64,000 bases of DNA from an uncultured Eubacteriales bacterium (GTDB lineage Bacteria; Bacillota; Clostridia; Oscillospirales; Acutalibacteraceae). Below, one piece after another: positions 25,858-35,352 of the stretch. The stretch lies in assembly GCA_934491515.1 (NCBI GenBank), contig CAKSTF010000001.1, positions 124,001-188,000 on the forward strand. The letters run 5' to 3'. Every line of letters starts with the position of its first letter. Within the stretch, counting starts at the first letter, position 1. The notes under the pieces are model-generated. The model did no database searches, was not told the origin of the DNA, and saw nothing but the letters and a program-made list of their open reading frames with translations. The position numbers and the translations under genes were made by a program.

Positions 25858-27597
25858 ATGTTTAAACGGTTCATAAGTTACTACAAGCCGCATAAAGTAA
25901 TGTTCTTTTTTGATATGCTGGCGTCTTTTCTTATCTCCGCGGTGGGTATTATTTACCCGATGCTTACAAACAGGCTTTTAAAGCACTACATTCCGGATAA
26001 AAATTTCCGTATGATAATAACGTCCGGCGTTTTTCTGCTGGGGCTTTATTTTTTGCGTACCCTTATGCGGTACTTCGTGCAGTATTACGGCCATATGATA
26101 GGCACCGATATGCAGGCGCAGATGCGCCGCGACCTTTTTGCGCACCTTGAGACTCTGCCGTTTTCGTTTTTTGACAATCACGAAACGGGCAAGATAATCT
26201 CGCGCATAACAAACGACCTTTTCGATGTTGCGGAACTGGCGCACCACGGCCCCGAAAACATAATCATTTCCTCGCTTTCGATAATCGGTTCGTTTATATA
26301 TCTTTGCACCATAAACGTGCCGCTTACCCTTATAATTTTTGCCTGCGTTCCCGTTATGTTCTTTGTATCAAAGCGCTGCCGCAAAAAAATGCGCGCCGCA
26401 TTTAAAGAACGCCGCGCCACCACCGCCGGAATAAACGCCGCAATAGAGAGCAGCGTTACTGGCATACGCGTTACAAAGGCGTTTGTGGGAACGAAGCGCG
26501 AATACGAAAAGTTTGAAACCAACAACCGCCTTTTTGTGGAGGCTTCAAGGAAATCCTATTCCTCGATGGCGACATTCCATTCGGTAACGCGGTTTATAGT
26601 TGACTTTTTCAACGTTGTAATTCTTATAGCAGGCGGTATTTTTACATACTCCGGCAAAATAGATTTTGCCGATTACACCACCTTTGTTATATCGGTAAAC
26701 ATTTTTGTAAACCCCGTTACAACCCTTATCGCGTTTACCGAGCAATTCCAGAACGGCGTTTCGGGTTTTGAACGGTTTATAGAGATAATGGACGAAGAAC
26801 CCGAACACGAAAACCCGAACGCGCAGGATATAGGCGATGTTAAGGGCGACATAGAATTTTCCCATGTTTCCTTTTCTTATAACGAGGCGGAACGCAGGGT
26901 GTTAAACGACATAAATCTTAAAATTCCACACGGCGAAAAAATAGCGCTTGTGGGTCATTCGGGCGGCGGAAAAACCACGATATGCCACCTTATACCGGCG
27001 TTTTACCGCGTAAGCGAGGGCGAAATTCTGATAGACGGCAAAAACATAAACGATATCACATTTTCGTCGCTTAGGAAAAACATAGGCATAGTTCAGCAGG
27101 ATGTTTTCCTGTTTGCCGGCACGGTTATGGAAAACATACTTTACGGTCGTGAAGGCGCCACCGAAGAGGAGGCGATAGCCGCCGCCAAAAAAGCCAAGAT
27201 AGACGATTTTATAAACACCCTTCCAAACGGTTACAACACCGATATAGGCGAGCGCGGAATACGGCTTTCGGGCGGACAGAAACAGCGCCTTTCGATAGCG
27301 CGCATATTCCTTAAAGACCCTGCGATTTTAATACTTGACGAAGCCACGAGCGCGCTTGACAACACCACCGAAATATACATACAGTCGGCGCTGGACGAAC
27401 TTTGCAAGGGCAGAACCACGCTTATAGTGGCGCACCGCCTTTCCACCGTAAGAAACGCCGACGAGATAGCCGTTATAGACGGCGGCAGGGTCGCCGAAAA
27501 GGGCACCCACAAAGAACTGCTCGAAAAAGGCGGAATATATAAAGAATTATACTCGCTGCAATTCCGTGAGGACGACACTTATCAGAACAACGAATAA
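25858..27597 (+). CDS. ABC exporter, permease-ATPase fusion (MsbA-type)
   Basis: 579 residues. Six membrane helices in residues 1-300 are followed by an ATPase domain with Walker A GHSGGGKTT (about 360), the signature LSGGQKQRLSIAR (about 470) and Walker B LILDEATSALD with the catalytic Glu. A homodimeric exporter of drugs, lipids or peptides is likely. It has its own promoter and a hairpin terminator (27607). No partner permease gene is adjacent. Substrate cannot be told. Confidence 0.92.
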   Translation: MFKRFISYYKPHKVMFFFDMLASFLISAVGIIYPMLTNRLLKHYIPDKNFRMIITSGVFLLGLYFLRTLMRYFVQYYGHMIGTDMQAQMRRDLFAHLETLPFSFFDNHETGKIISRITNDLFDVAELAHHGPENIIISSLSIIGSFIYLCTINVPLTLIIFACVPVMFFVSKRCRKKMRAAFKERRATTAGINAAIESSVTGIRVTKAFVGTKREYEKFETNNRLFVEASRKSYSSMATFHSVTRFIVDFFNVVILIAGGIFTYSGKIDFADYTTFVISVNIFVNPVTTLIAFTEQFQNGVSGFERFIEIMDEEPEHENPNAQDIGDVKGDIEFSHVSFSYNEAERRVLNDINLKIPHGEKIALVGHSGGGKTTICHLIPAFYRVSEGEILIDGKNINDITFSSLRKNIGIVQQDVFLFAGTVMENILYGREGATEEEAIAAAKKAKIDDFINTLPNGYNTDIGERGIRLSGGQKQRLSIARIFLKDPAILILDEATSALDNTTEIYIQSALDELCKGRTTLIVAHRLSTVRNADEIAVIDGGRVAEKGTHKELLEKGGIYKELYSLQFREDDTYQNNE

Positions 27598-27606
27598 CTT
27601 AACTTT

Positions 27607-27639
27607 GGCGGCGCGATATTAAGCGCCGCTTTCGTTTTT
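27607..27639 (+). terminator. Terminator of ABC exporter
   Basis: GCGGCGC and GCGCCGC form a 7-base stem around GATATTAA, followed by TTTCGTTTTT. Confidence 0.75.
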
Positions 27640-27722
27640 CCGGCGACATGTGCGGCGGAAAAACACCTTGTAGGCGAAAAACCGATTGTAAAGCGGTTTT
27701 TCAAGAACACAGGGGTGGTATT

Positions 27723-27780
27723 GGCGGGGACAGAGTGCAGTCCGAAAATCGTTGATTTTCGAGCGAACGGGGTCCCCGTC
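27723..27780. other. Structured intergenic element
   Basis: An outer 9-base stem (GGCGGGGAC with GTCCCCGTC, one G-U) encloses a perfect inner hairpin (CGAAAATC-GTT-GATTTTCG, 27743-27761). It lies between convergent genes and contains no supported reading frame. It could be a small RNA or a dispersed repeat. Confidence 0.4.
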
Positions 27781-27795
27781 CAAAAGCGCAGCATA

Positions 27796-27830
27796 AAAAC
27801 TCCCCCGATAAAATCGGGGGAGTTTTGTTT
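27796..27830. terminator. Bidirectional terminator before the beta-helix gene end
   Basis: AAAACTCCCCCGAT-AAA-ATCGGGGGAGTTTT, a 14-base perfect stem with T-runs in both directions; it mainly serves the leftward beta-helix transcript. Confidence 0.9.
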
Positions 27831-27839
27831 TATAATACT

Positions 27840-30800
27840 TTAGGAAAGTTCAAGTCCGCTGCCGTTTTTCTTTACGGTAAGTCCCGCTTTATCCGAAACA
27901 AAGTATCCCGAAAATGCTGCGCCGCTGTCCGTAAATTTGCCGGGTGTTTTCATTGAAATTCCTATTTTAGCGCCCTCCTGAAGAGAGGATATAACGTTTA
28001 CTTTGGCGGTTGCATCCTCAATATAGATATTGGTGTTTCCGCCGTAAACATACGCCTTTTTGGTAAGGTTTAAAATACCGTTTTTGTGGTAAACATATCC
28101 GTTTACCTTACCGCCGTAAAGCGCTAATATTCCACCTTCGCAAACGCTTATGTTCTTACCCTCTGTTTTGGCGGAATCGCCGTCTTTAACAACGGCTGTA
28201 TCGGAAACGTTAAGCCTGCCCGTGCCGCCGCGGATGTATACGTTTCCGCCGCCGTCCGCACAGTTTGCAAAGCCCTTTTCGATGACGCCGCCCGAAAGAG
28301 TGGCAGGTGCAAAGTTAAGATACAGGTTTCCGCCGCGGCCGCCAGCACCGCTGACGGTTTTTTCTGCCCTGCCGCCCGAAACGGTGCCGCCCGTTATGGT
28401 TACGGAGGTTTCCTTATACGCCGCGCCTATATTACCGCCCGAAGCCGCCTTGCCGCCGGAAATCACACCGCCCGACACATTCAGGACGGAGCCTTTCGCG
28501 CAATATATATTGCCGCCTAAGGTTTCGGTGTTGCCTTGTAACGCCTTGCCGTCCTTTACCGTACCCCCGTACATATTGAACACGGTGTTTGCAGTAGATA
28601 AGGATATACTGCCGCCGAATTTTGCGGTAGCGCCTATTATAGTGCCGCCGTACATATTCACGGTTCCTGCGGCGTTTACGGCAATTACGCCGCCTACCTG
28701 ATTTGTTACCGTTTCACTGCCGTCAAGCGTGCCGCCCATTATATTAAGGGCTACTTTGTGTTTATTATTTATTATTATCATGGCGCCGATCGCTTTTGAA
28801 GCGGCGTCCTTCTTTTTAAACCCGCCGCCGTTTTTACAGTCGGTAAAGGATATAACGGCTTCCGTTTTGCCTTTTTTGGTCATATTGTCGGGGAGCGTCT
28901 GCCCTAAAAGATACATTCTGTCCGATGAAGAACCGTTCGAGGGATACGAAGCGGTATGACCGTTAAAGCAGAGATTTATATCACCCGTATTGGACGCCTG
29001 ACCTTTAAGGGTTATGTTTTCGCTTAAGAACCAGTTGCCGTAATCGGGCAGTTTGCCGCCGAACTTATCGTTTATATCCGCCTGCGTAAGGGGTTCGTAA
29101 TAAACCTTTTTATGCGTTGTATGGTCGCCGATATCTGCCGCCGATTCCGGCAAGGCGCCGCATATACAGTGGAAATGATTGTAAACTATCTGCAAATCTT
29201 CGCCTGTCGTGTCCACCGCATAATTTTCACGCGCGCAGGTAAAGTTTGCCGCATACTGTTTTGCGTTTTTGGCGAATACGCCCGCGGTTTTCATATCAAC
29301 GGCTATCTTTGCGCCCTCTTTAAGGTCTTTCGCCGTTACGGTGTTGTTTGCCGCGATATAAAGCACCGCGCCGTTTTTGCCTGTTATTTCGGCATTGCCC
29401 GAAAGCGTTATTTTTCCGTTTAGGTAGTAAACACCGCCTGTAAAGTATCCGTCCGGCGCGGTTTTTGTGTTTGTTACCGTTCCGCCCGACATATCAAAGG
29501 TCGATTCGGGGCTGTTCCATATAAATATGTTCCCTTCGCCCTTTGCGGCTGAAAAACCGTTTCTTACAACGCCGCCCGTCATTTTTATAACCGAATTGTC
29601 GGTGTTGGAGGATATGTTGCCGCCGCCGTACGTCTGGTGGTCGCTTATACCCTCTTCAATAACGCCGCCTTTTATGTTAAGCGTGCCGTTGTTGTAAATG
29701 TTGCCGCCGTGGCCGTCGATAAAAGCACCCGATTTGTTTTTGTGCCTGAGCGCTTTGCCGCCCGAAACCGTGCCGCCTAAAATGTTAAGCGTACCGAGGT
29801 TGTTATTAAAGTTACCGCCTATACCTGCCGCAGCGCCGCCCGAAACGGTACCGCCGTACATATTGAACACGGCGCCCGAAGAAATATAAACGTTGCCGCC
29901 TTTGCAGGTAATATGGGCAAAGCCCTCGCCGCCGATTACCTTGCCGCCCGAGATTGTCCCTCCGTACATATTAAACACGGCGCCGCCGTAACTTACTTTT
30001 TTGCCGGACGAATCGGTCTGACTGCCTGCGGAACTTACCACTACGTTGCCGCCTACGTCGCCGCCCGTTACCTCTTTATCCGAAAAATTCTTTCTTGTTC
30101 CGTAAACGGTGGTTCCGTTCTTTATGGCGGCGCCGTCGTACATATTGAATACCGAGCCGCCCAAAATGCTTACCGCGCTGCCGCTGTAAGCCACGTTTTC
30201 AAAACCCGTAAGGTCCACTGTGCCGCCGCGCATATCGCATTTTGCTAATTGGCGCACCCATATACCGAACCCCGTGTCCGCCTTGGTGCGGTTTTCGGTG
30301 GTTACAATACCGCCGCCAACGCTGTCAAGCAGGGTGAATTTACAACCTATCTGAACCGCTATCGCCCTGCCGGAGGCGGAAAATTTATGCCCCGCAAGGT
30401 CAAGCACGTTTTCGGTCGCGGTATATTTAAACAACGTATTTGATGTGGAGCCCACGTTATACTGGTTTGCGGAAAGCAAATCCTCGGTCATAACAAAATG
30501 CTTGCCGTCCTCTGTTGAAGTGCCGCTTGAAAAACGGTACCACATAACGTTTTTGCCGCAGTGCGCGCAATATGCCGTTTTTACGGGATTTGTGTTTTTG
30601 TTTAGTATAAATATTACCTTTATTTTTCCAAGCCCGTCAACTGCGCCGGCTATGCGGTCGCCCACTTCCACCTTATCGGGAGCACCTTTGCGCTGAACAC
30701 TTAAAACTATGCAGTCTTTGTCCATTTCCGCTTCTCTTACAGGCGATTTCTGGGCGTTTGTCGCTTTTACTATTCCGCCCGATACAGAGGTTACAGTCAT

Positions 30801-32243
30801 ACCGGAAGCAAAATGCATACCGCCCGTTACCTGACCTACGGGGTAGACTGCGACTATGCGGTCGCCGTCAAGCCTTATGCCGAAAGCAGGCGTTACGTAT
30901 TCGGTGTCTATTATTTTTGCAAGCGCGGCGTCGCGCGTCCACACCTTAAGCTGCTGTTTCTTTTCGGCGGATATCACGTCGAAAACGTACCTACCGTCGC
31001 TGTCGGGTTTACGGGTCCAGGTGCCGTCTGCCGTTACTTTTCTTGAGGTATTCCAGTAAAGACTTATGCCCTTTACCGTTCTGCCGCCGTGTACGAATAT
31101 GTAGCACACCTTGCCGCGCGCGTTGGTAAAGCCCATTATCATATCGCCGGTTTTAAGCTGCGTTTCGGCGCCGTAGGTGCTGCCCTCGATACCCGTAACG
31201 TCGTATATACGGCAGTTTTTGGCAAGTTCGCCGCTTTGGGTCTTTCCCTGTTCGGCGCCGCCGGGTACGGAGGTTTTAATAACCCCTACGGTGTTGCCGT
31301 CAAGTTTGTTTACGTTATAAAACGTACCGAAAAACGTTCCTTTTGTTACCTGTCTTGCAGGGAGCACTTCTTTAATTATGTTGCCCTCTTCAAGTACAAG
31401 ACCCACGGTGCGTATCGCCTGGGAATCTATCTGTTTTGCAATTTCGGCATCTCGTGTTTTATATATTTCCGTTTTGCCGTTTGCGGCAAGTTCAAAGTTA
31501 AAGTAGCCGTCATCGTCTACCTTTCTTGACGAAAATCCCAGTTTTTCGTTCCACATACGGGTCTTGTTCCAATAAAGGGTGCCCACCGCTATGCGGTCAT
31601 TTACAAGCACGGCTTCGGGAACGCCCTTTTCGCCCGAAAGGATACTGACGCAATCGCCGTCAAGCAGACCGTCGGTTATTCTGCTGCCGATAGTTCCCGT
31701 ATCGCCCACCAGGTCGTACACGGGCGTTTTTTCGGGCAGGGTTATTGTGTATTCAAGTCCCGTACCTGTTTCGGAAGTGTTGATTTTAAGAGTTTTGCCG
31801 TCGGTGCAGTCGCCCGTGAGGTATCCGCGTTTAAGGGTAAGCTGTTTTCCCATATCCTCTATCGGTATAACACCGGTTATAATCCCCTCGCTGTCAAACT
31901 GCAGACCGAAAATATCGTAACTGTCAAGTTCGTTAAGTATTTTGCCTTCCTTTACGCGGCGGATTACCTTTCTGCCCTGCGTAATATTGCAAAGGGATAT
32001 ATGCCAGCTGCCGTCCGATTTATCCTTTGCCCTCACCCTTTGGTTTTCGGTCGTATTGTAATAATATTGATATCTGTCTATGTTCCAGAAAATATCCGAT
32101 GAAACGGCAGCCGGCTGCGCCGCCTTTTTAAAGATTACGTCGCGGTTTATTATAACCGCGGCTGCCGCTGCCGCCAAAACGACTGCCGACAGCGCTATGT
32201 AGGTTATTTTTTTGCCGAATATCTTTTTGAAAATATTTTTCAT
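27840..32243 (-). CDS. Giant secreted right-handed beta-helix surface protein
   Basis: 1467 residues. An N-terminal cytosolic stub and membrane or signal segment (residues 13-33, ITYIALSAVVLAAAAAAVII) puts the rest outside. Residues about 50-560 carry repeated modules marked by LYWN(K/T)(T/S)R and TRDAE/ALAK. A CAHCG zinc-knuckle-like spot (about 585) precedes the first beta-helix (about 640-1010) with many NMYGGTVSGG-type turns; a CICG...H..H segment (about 1070) links to a second beta-helix ending near 1467. No sortase motif is visible. It follows the ceramidase-like lipoprotein by 13 bases. A role in adhesion or binding is inference. Confidence 0.8.
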   Translation of the reverse strand: MKNIFKKIFGKKITYIALSAVVLAAAAAAVIINRDVIFKKAAQPAAVSSDIFWNIDRYQYYYNTTENQRVRAKDKSDGSWHISLCNITQGRKVIRRVKEGKILNELDSYDIFGLQFDSEGIITGVIPIEDMGKQLTLKRGYLTGDCTDGKTLKINTSETGTGLEYTITLPEKTPVYDLVGDTGTIGSRITDGLLDGDCVSILSGEKGVPEAVLVNDRIAVGTLYWNKTRMWNEKLGFSSRKVDDDGYFNFELAANGKTEIYKTRDAEIAKQIDSQAIRTVGLVLEEGNIIKEVLPARQVTKGTFFGTFYNVNKLDGNTVGVIKTSVPGGAEQGKTQSGELAKNCRIYDVTGIEGSTYGAETQLKTGDMIMGFTNARGKVCYIFVHGGRTVKGISLYWNTSRKVTADGTWTRKPDSDGRYVFDVISAEKKQQLKVWTRDAALAKIIDTEYVTPAFGIRLDGDRIVAVYPVGQVTGGMHFASGMTVTSVSGGIVKATNAQKSPVREAEMDKDCIVLSVQRKGAPDKVEVGDRIAGAVDGLGKIKVIFILNKNTNPVKTAYCAHCGKNVMWYRFSSGTSTEDGKHFVMTEDLLSANQYNVGSTSNTLFKYTATENVLDLAGHKFSASGRAIAVQIGCKFTLLDSVGGGIVTTENRTKADTGFGIWVRQLAKCDMRGGTVDLTGFENVAYSGSAVSILGGSVFNMYDGAAIKNGTTVYGTRKNFSDKEVTGGDVGGNVVVSSAGSQTDSSGKKVSYGGAVFNMYGGTISGGKVIGGEGFAHITCKGGNVYISSGAVFNMYGGTVSGGAAAGIGGNFNNNLGTLNILGGTVSGGKALRHKNKSGAFIDGHGGNIYNNGTLNIKGGVIEEGISDHQTYGGGNISSNTDNSVIKMTGGVVRNGFSAAKGEGNIFIWNSPESTFDMSGGTVTNTKTAPDGYFTGGVYYLNGKITLSGNAEITGKNGAVLYIAANNTVTAKDLKEGAKIAVDMKTAGVFAKNAKQYAANFTCARENYAVDTTGEDLQIVYNHFHCICGALPESAADIGDHTTHKKVYYEPLTQADINDKFGGKLPDYGNWFLSENITLKGQASNTGDINLCFNGHTASYPSNGSSSDRMYLLGQTLPDNMTKKGKTEAVISFTDCKNGGGFKKKDAASKAIGAMIIINNKHKVALNIMGGTLDGSETVTNQVGGVIAVNAAGTVNMYGGTIIGATAKFGGSISLSTANTVFNMYGGTVKDGKALQGNTETLGGNIYCAKGSVLNVSGGVISGGKAASGGNIGAAYKETSVTITGGTVSGGRAEKTVSGAGGRGGNLYLNFAPATLSGGVIEKGFANCADGGGNVYIRGGTGRLNVSDTAVVKDGDSAKTEGKNISVCEGGILALYGGKVNGYVYHKNGILNLTKKAYVYGGNTNIYIEDATAKVNVISSLQEGAKIGISMKTPGKFTDSGAAFSGYFVSDKAGLTVKKNGSGLELS

Positions 32244-32256
32244 CTTTCCGCCCTCC

Positions 32257-33714
32257 CTATTTCAGTTTTTTAAGTTGTTCAATAAGAGCGTCCGCCACCT
32301 TTTCGCCGGTACCTGCCGCGTAACGGGTTATATCCGCTTCGTAGCAGCCGTACTCGTACCCGTAATTTGAGGGTATGTAGGCAAATTTTCCGTTTGTATA
32401 GGCTACCGATACGGTGTATTTAAAGGGTGAAGCGTCCTCTATTGCCGCGCCGTTTGTATCAAACTGTTCGTAGGGCACAAAGGAAAAACCTATGTCGCCT
32501 ATGCGGAACGCCGTCGCTTTTATTGTGCCGGTTTTGCCCATTTTTGCGTTTCTGAGTATTGCGTTTGCGTGGAACTGACTGTAAAGTCCGTACTTTTGCG
32601 CCTCTTTTATAGAACCGCTGAAATCATCGTGCGATTTCCACCACGCCACAACCGCCGTTGCCTGCGGCACCATGGAATCGCCATCGTGATTTATTTCCGC
32701 CGTAACGGTAATGCGTTTGCCCGCCACGCGGTCGGTATTTACCTCGGTAAGACTTTTTGCCGCCGTTTTCGCATAACCGTTAAGCAGTTTTGCGTATTCG
32801 TGATAATCTTCGGTAAGGGTTTCGCCGTCCATATATCCCGTGGCATTCATATTACCCGCCGCGCCCTGGAAATAACTGCAGTAACTGTTTTCGGTCGCCT
32901 TTTCAAACTCTTCCCTAAAGGCGCCTATCCAGTCGGCGGAAATATCTTTACGCTCGCCGTGCACGCCCGTAAATTTGGGGTGCGCGCGGAAACTTGTGAA
33001 ATAAACGTCCTTTTCACCCTCGCGTTCGAATTTTATTATGTGCAGCGTCGGGTCGTTTTCGGTGATATGCGCCGTAAGGGTGCCGGTAAATCCCACGTTG
33101 TTATGGTTATCGCCGTAGGCCACAACCTCGCCCGTGGTCTTTTTGCCCCAGTAGTGGCGGATAAAGTTTAAATTTCTGGCTTCCGTGCTGCCGTAGAACA
33201 TTTTTGCCGGCACGCGGCTGTTTAATGCCTGCACGGCGGCTTCCGCAGCCTTTTTCTTTACCTTTGCGTTATAACGCTGCACGGCGCGCATACTGCTGTA
33301 ATCGGGGTCGGGACTTGAATGTGAATGCGAAGCCGTAAAGACTATATTGTGCTCCGTAAGGCCGGTCGCCTTTTTTATGGCGTTGAGTAAATCCTCCGTG
33401 GGTGCTTCGTTGGAGATTCCTATGCCGTCGTAAGCACAAAGCAGCAGCGTGTTGTTGTCCTTATCCGAAACGGCGATTGCGTCGAACACTATCTCGTCAA
33501 GATACCCTGTTGATATTCTGTTCGCGTTATTGCCGTAGCCCGAAAGCGGCACGGGGTCGTCGGGCAATATTCCCACGCGCGAGAACCCGACGCGGAACTG
33601 CCCCGCGTATTTATCTTTAAACGAAGGCTCCTTTTTTTCGGCTTGCTTCGGGGTGCCGCAGCCGCTGAGAAACACAAGCAGAACCGCCGTGATAAGCGCC
33701 GTAAATCTTTTCAT
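32257..33714 (-). CDS. Neutral ceramidase-like lipoprotein
   Basis: 485 residues. The signal peptide MKRFTALITAVLLVFLSGC ends in a lipobox with the lipidated Cys (about 19), so the protein is membrane-anchored outside. The body matches the N-terminal domain of neutral/alkaline ceramidases: VGFSRVGILPDDPVPLSGYG, TASHSHSSPD with metal-binding histidines (about 130), SFRAHPKFTGVHG, and FQGAAGNMNATG. True ceramidases are longer and have a C-terminal domain; this one lacks it, so substrate may differ. It is the first gene of a two-gene transcript with the giant beta-helix protein. Confidence 0.78.
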   Translation of the reverse strand: MKRFTALITAVLLVFLSGCGTPKQAEKKEPSFKDKYAGQFRVGFSRVGILPDDPVPLSGYGNNANRISTGYLDEIVFDAIAVSDKDNNTLLLCAYDGIGISNEAPTEDLLNAIKKATGLTEHNIVFTASHSHSSPDPDYSSMRAVQRYNAKVKKKAAEAAVQALNSRVPAKMFYGSTEARNLNFIRHYWGKKTTGEVVAYGDNHNNVGFTGTLTAHITENDPTLHIIKFEREGEKDVYFTSFRAHPKFTGVHGERKDISADWIGAFREEFEKATENSYCSYFQGAAGNMNATGYMDGETLTEDYHEYAKLLNGYAKTAAKSLTEVNTDRVAGKRITVTAEINHDGDSMVPQATAVVAWWKSHDDFSGSIKEAQKYGLYSQFHANAILRNAKMGKTGTIKATAFRIGDIGFSFVPYEQFDTNGAAIEDASPFKYTVSVAYTNGKFAYIPSNYGYEYGCYEADITRYAAGTGEKVADALIEQLKKLK

Positions 33715-34054
33715 AGATATTCCCCTTTCACAGGAAATTTTAAATTAACGGAAAATTTAACAAAAATTCTCCACTTCCATTTCAAGTATACTGTATATTT
33801 TACAATACAACAAATGAAAACCTACTTAAAAATTTGATTTTTTTTGCGCTTTTAGCCTTTTTCGGTTGTTTATGCGGCATTTTGAAAGAATCCGGCAAAC
33901 AAAAAGGAAAGCGCCCGAAGCGGTTTTTAAATCACGCTTCGGGTGCTCCCCTGAAAAAGTACAAAAAATGAAATTTGGAAAGGTTTAGGAAATATTCCCG
34001 GCAAGACGGGGACGCAGCCTCGTCTTGCCGACGAAAATTTGTGTGCAAAAGTTA
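33715..34054. other. Intergenic region with hairpins
   Basis: 340 bases without a convincing gene. It contains the minus-strand terminator at 33911-33946 and a second hairpin, CGGCAAGACG/CGTCTTGCCG, at 33999-34030. Confidence 0.5.
33911..33946 (-). terminator. Terminator of the ornithine cyclodeaminase-family gene
   Basis: GCGCCCGAAGCG (33911-33922) pairs with CGCTTCGGGTGC (33935-33946); on the minus strand it is followed by TTTCCTTTTT. Confidence 0.7.
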
Positions 34055-35113
34055 TTATACAATTATCTTTCCTGTAAGATCTTTTTCGAATATGCAGTTT
34101 TCCTGCATAGTCATCTTTTTGCCGTAACCTGCGGCAATTGCCTTTTCGTACATTGCGTTTGCAAGGGTTACGTCTATATAGGAAAGACCCACGGCGTCAA
34201 AGTATATAAACTCGTCATCGTTTTCTCTGCCCTTTTTCTTGCCGCTTACAAGGTCGGTTATATCGCAGTAAATATCATCGTCCGTAATAAGGCCCTCTTT
34301 AAAGCAGCGACTTACAGTCTGGGTTCTGTGCTTAACGGTTTCCCAACGGTCACAAACTATCTTATCGGCCTTGGTTACTACCTTGTATTCGTCTTCCCAG
34401 CCGCCTATGTGGCTGTAAAACGCGCCTTTCTTAATCCAGTCGGCTTTAAGAAGCGGTGCCTGGCAGGATACCGCAGTAACAACTATGTCGCTGTCGCGCA
34501 CGGCGCTTTCAAGGTCGGTATTTCCCGCAATAAAGGTCATATCGGGAAGAATGGGTTTAAGGGATTTAATAAATTCCTGCTCTTCTTCGGCATACTTTGC
34601 CGCAACCTTGCAGACTTTAAGTGAAGGTCTTACAGCCTTCATACCGAGAAGGTGCATCTTAGCCTGCTCTCCCGCACCGATAAATCCGATGGTTTCGGCG
34701 TTCTTGGGGGCAAGATATTCAGCCGCGCAGGCGCCCATTGCGGCAACGCGCACGTTAGAGCAAAGCGTACCCTCCATTACGCATACGGGGTATCCTTTTT
34801 CTATTTCGGAAAGAACTATAAGTGCGGAAAGGTTCTGTGTACCGAATTTACGCGGGTTTCCGGGGAAAACCGAAACCCATTTTACACCGCAGATCTTCTC
34901 TTTAAGCAGTGTGGCCGGCAGACAGTTGATTCTGTCCTGTGTTTCCTGATCGAAAATCTGCACGATTTTATCGGGGAACAGAATATCGCCCTTTTCATAA
35001 GCCAGAAGGCTTCCCTTTAGTTTTTCTATCGCATACGGCAGGTCAAGACAGCCGGCGTTTATTAAGTCCTCCTGTGAAAGATAGGTAAAATCTATAGTAT
35101 GGTTCGTTTTCAT
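34055..35113 (-). CDS. Ornithine cyclodeaminase/mu-crystallin family protein
   Basis: 352 residues from the ATG at 35113 with GGAGGAAT upstream. The Rossmann loop IGFIGAGEQAKMHLLGM (about 147) and DIVVTAVSCQAPLLKADWIKKGAF follow the family layout; the N-terminal half dimerises. Members act on ornithine, other amino acids or as tyramine oxidase subunit-like proteins, so the substrate is open. It is divergent from the RpiR regulator, with promoters in opposite directions over about 120 bases, which suggests that regulator controls it. Confidence 0.8.
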   Translation of the reverse strand: MKTNHTIDFTYLSQEDLINAGCLDLPYAIEKLKGSLLAYEKGDILFPDKIVQIFDQETQDRINCLPATLLKEKICGVKWVSVFPGNPRKFGTQNLSALIVLSEIEKGYPVCVMEGTLCSNVRVAAMGACAAEYLAPKNAETIGFIGAGEQAKMHLLGMKAVRPSLKVCKVAAKYAEEEQEFIKSLKPILPDMTFIAGNTDLESAVRDSDIVVTAVSCQAPLLKADWIKKGAFYSHIGGWEDEYKVVTKADKIVCDRWETVKHRTQTVSRCFKEGLITDDDIYCDITDLVSGKKKGRENDDEFIYFDAVGLSYIDVTLANAMYEKAIAAGYGKKMTMQENCIFEKDLTGKIIV

Positions 35114-35159
35114 GCTATTCCTCCGCTTTTTTATTGGATAATTGCAACTACCGAGCACT

Positions 35160-35187
35160 ATTATAAAAAGAAATTTTTATTTGTCAA
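35160..35187 (-). promoter_or_regulatory. Promoter of ornithine cyclodeaminase-family gene
   Basis: Minus strand TTGACA (35187-35182), 16-base spacer, TATAAT (35165-35160). Confidence 0.8.
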
Positions 35188-35247
35188 TATGGGGAGTAAA
35201 AAAATATTTTTATTTCTTGATTGGAACAATTTTATTCTTCCGTTTTG

Positions 35248-35276
35248 TTGACAAACAAGCGCTTTTGCCGTATATT
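35248..35276 (+). promoter_or_regulatory. Promoter of RpiR-family gene
   Basis: TTGACA (35248-35253), 17-base spacer, TATATT (35271-35276); it points away from the promoter at 35160. Confidence 0.8.
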
Positions 35277-35352
35277 ATACTTGTGTTGCGCCCGACAAAA
35301 AATATCGGTGTTATGCGGTTGTTTCGCGCAAGATATGTACAGGAGGATGAAA

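Noticed and set aside
28150..30443. Pro-rich plus-strand frames within the beta-helix gene
   Set aside because: They mirror the Gly-rich repeats on the coding strand (GGC/GCC complements) and have no start signals.
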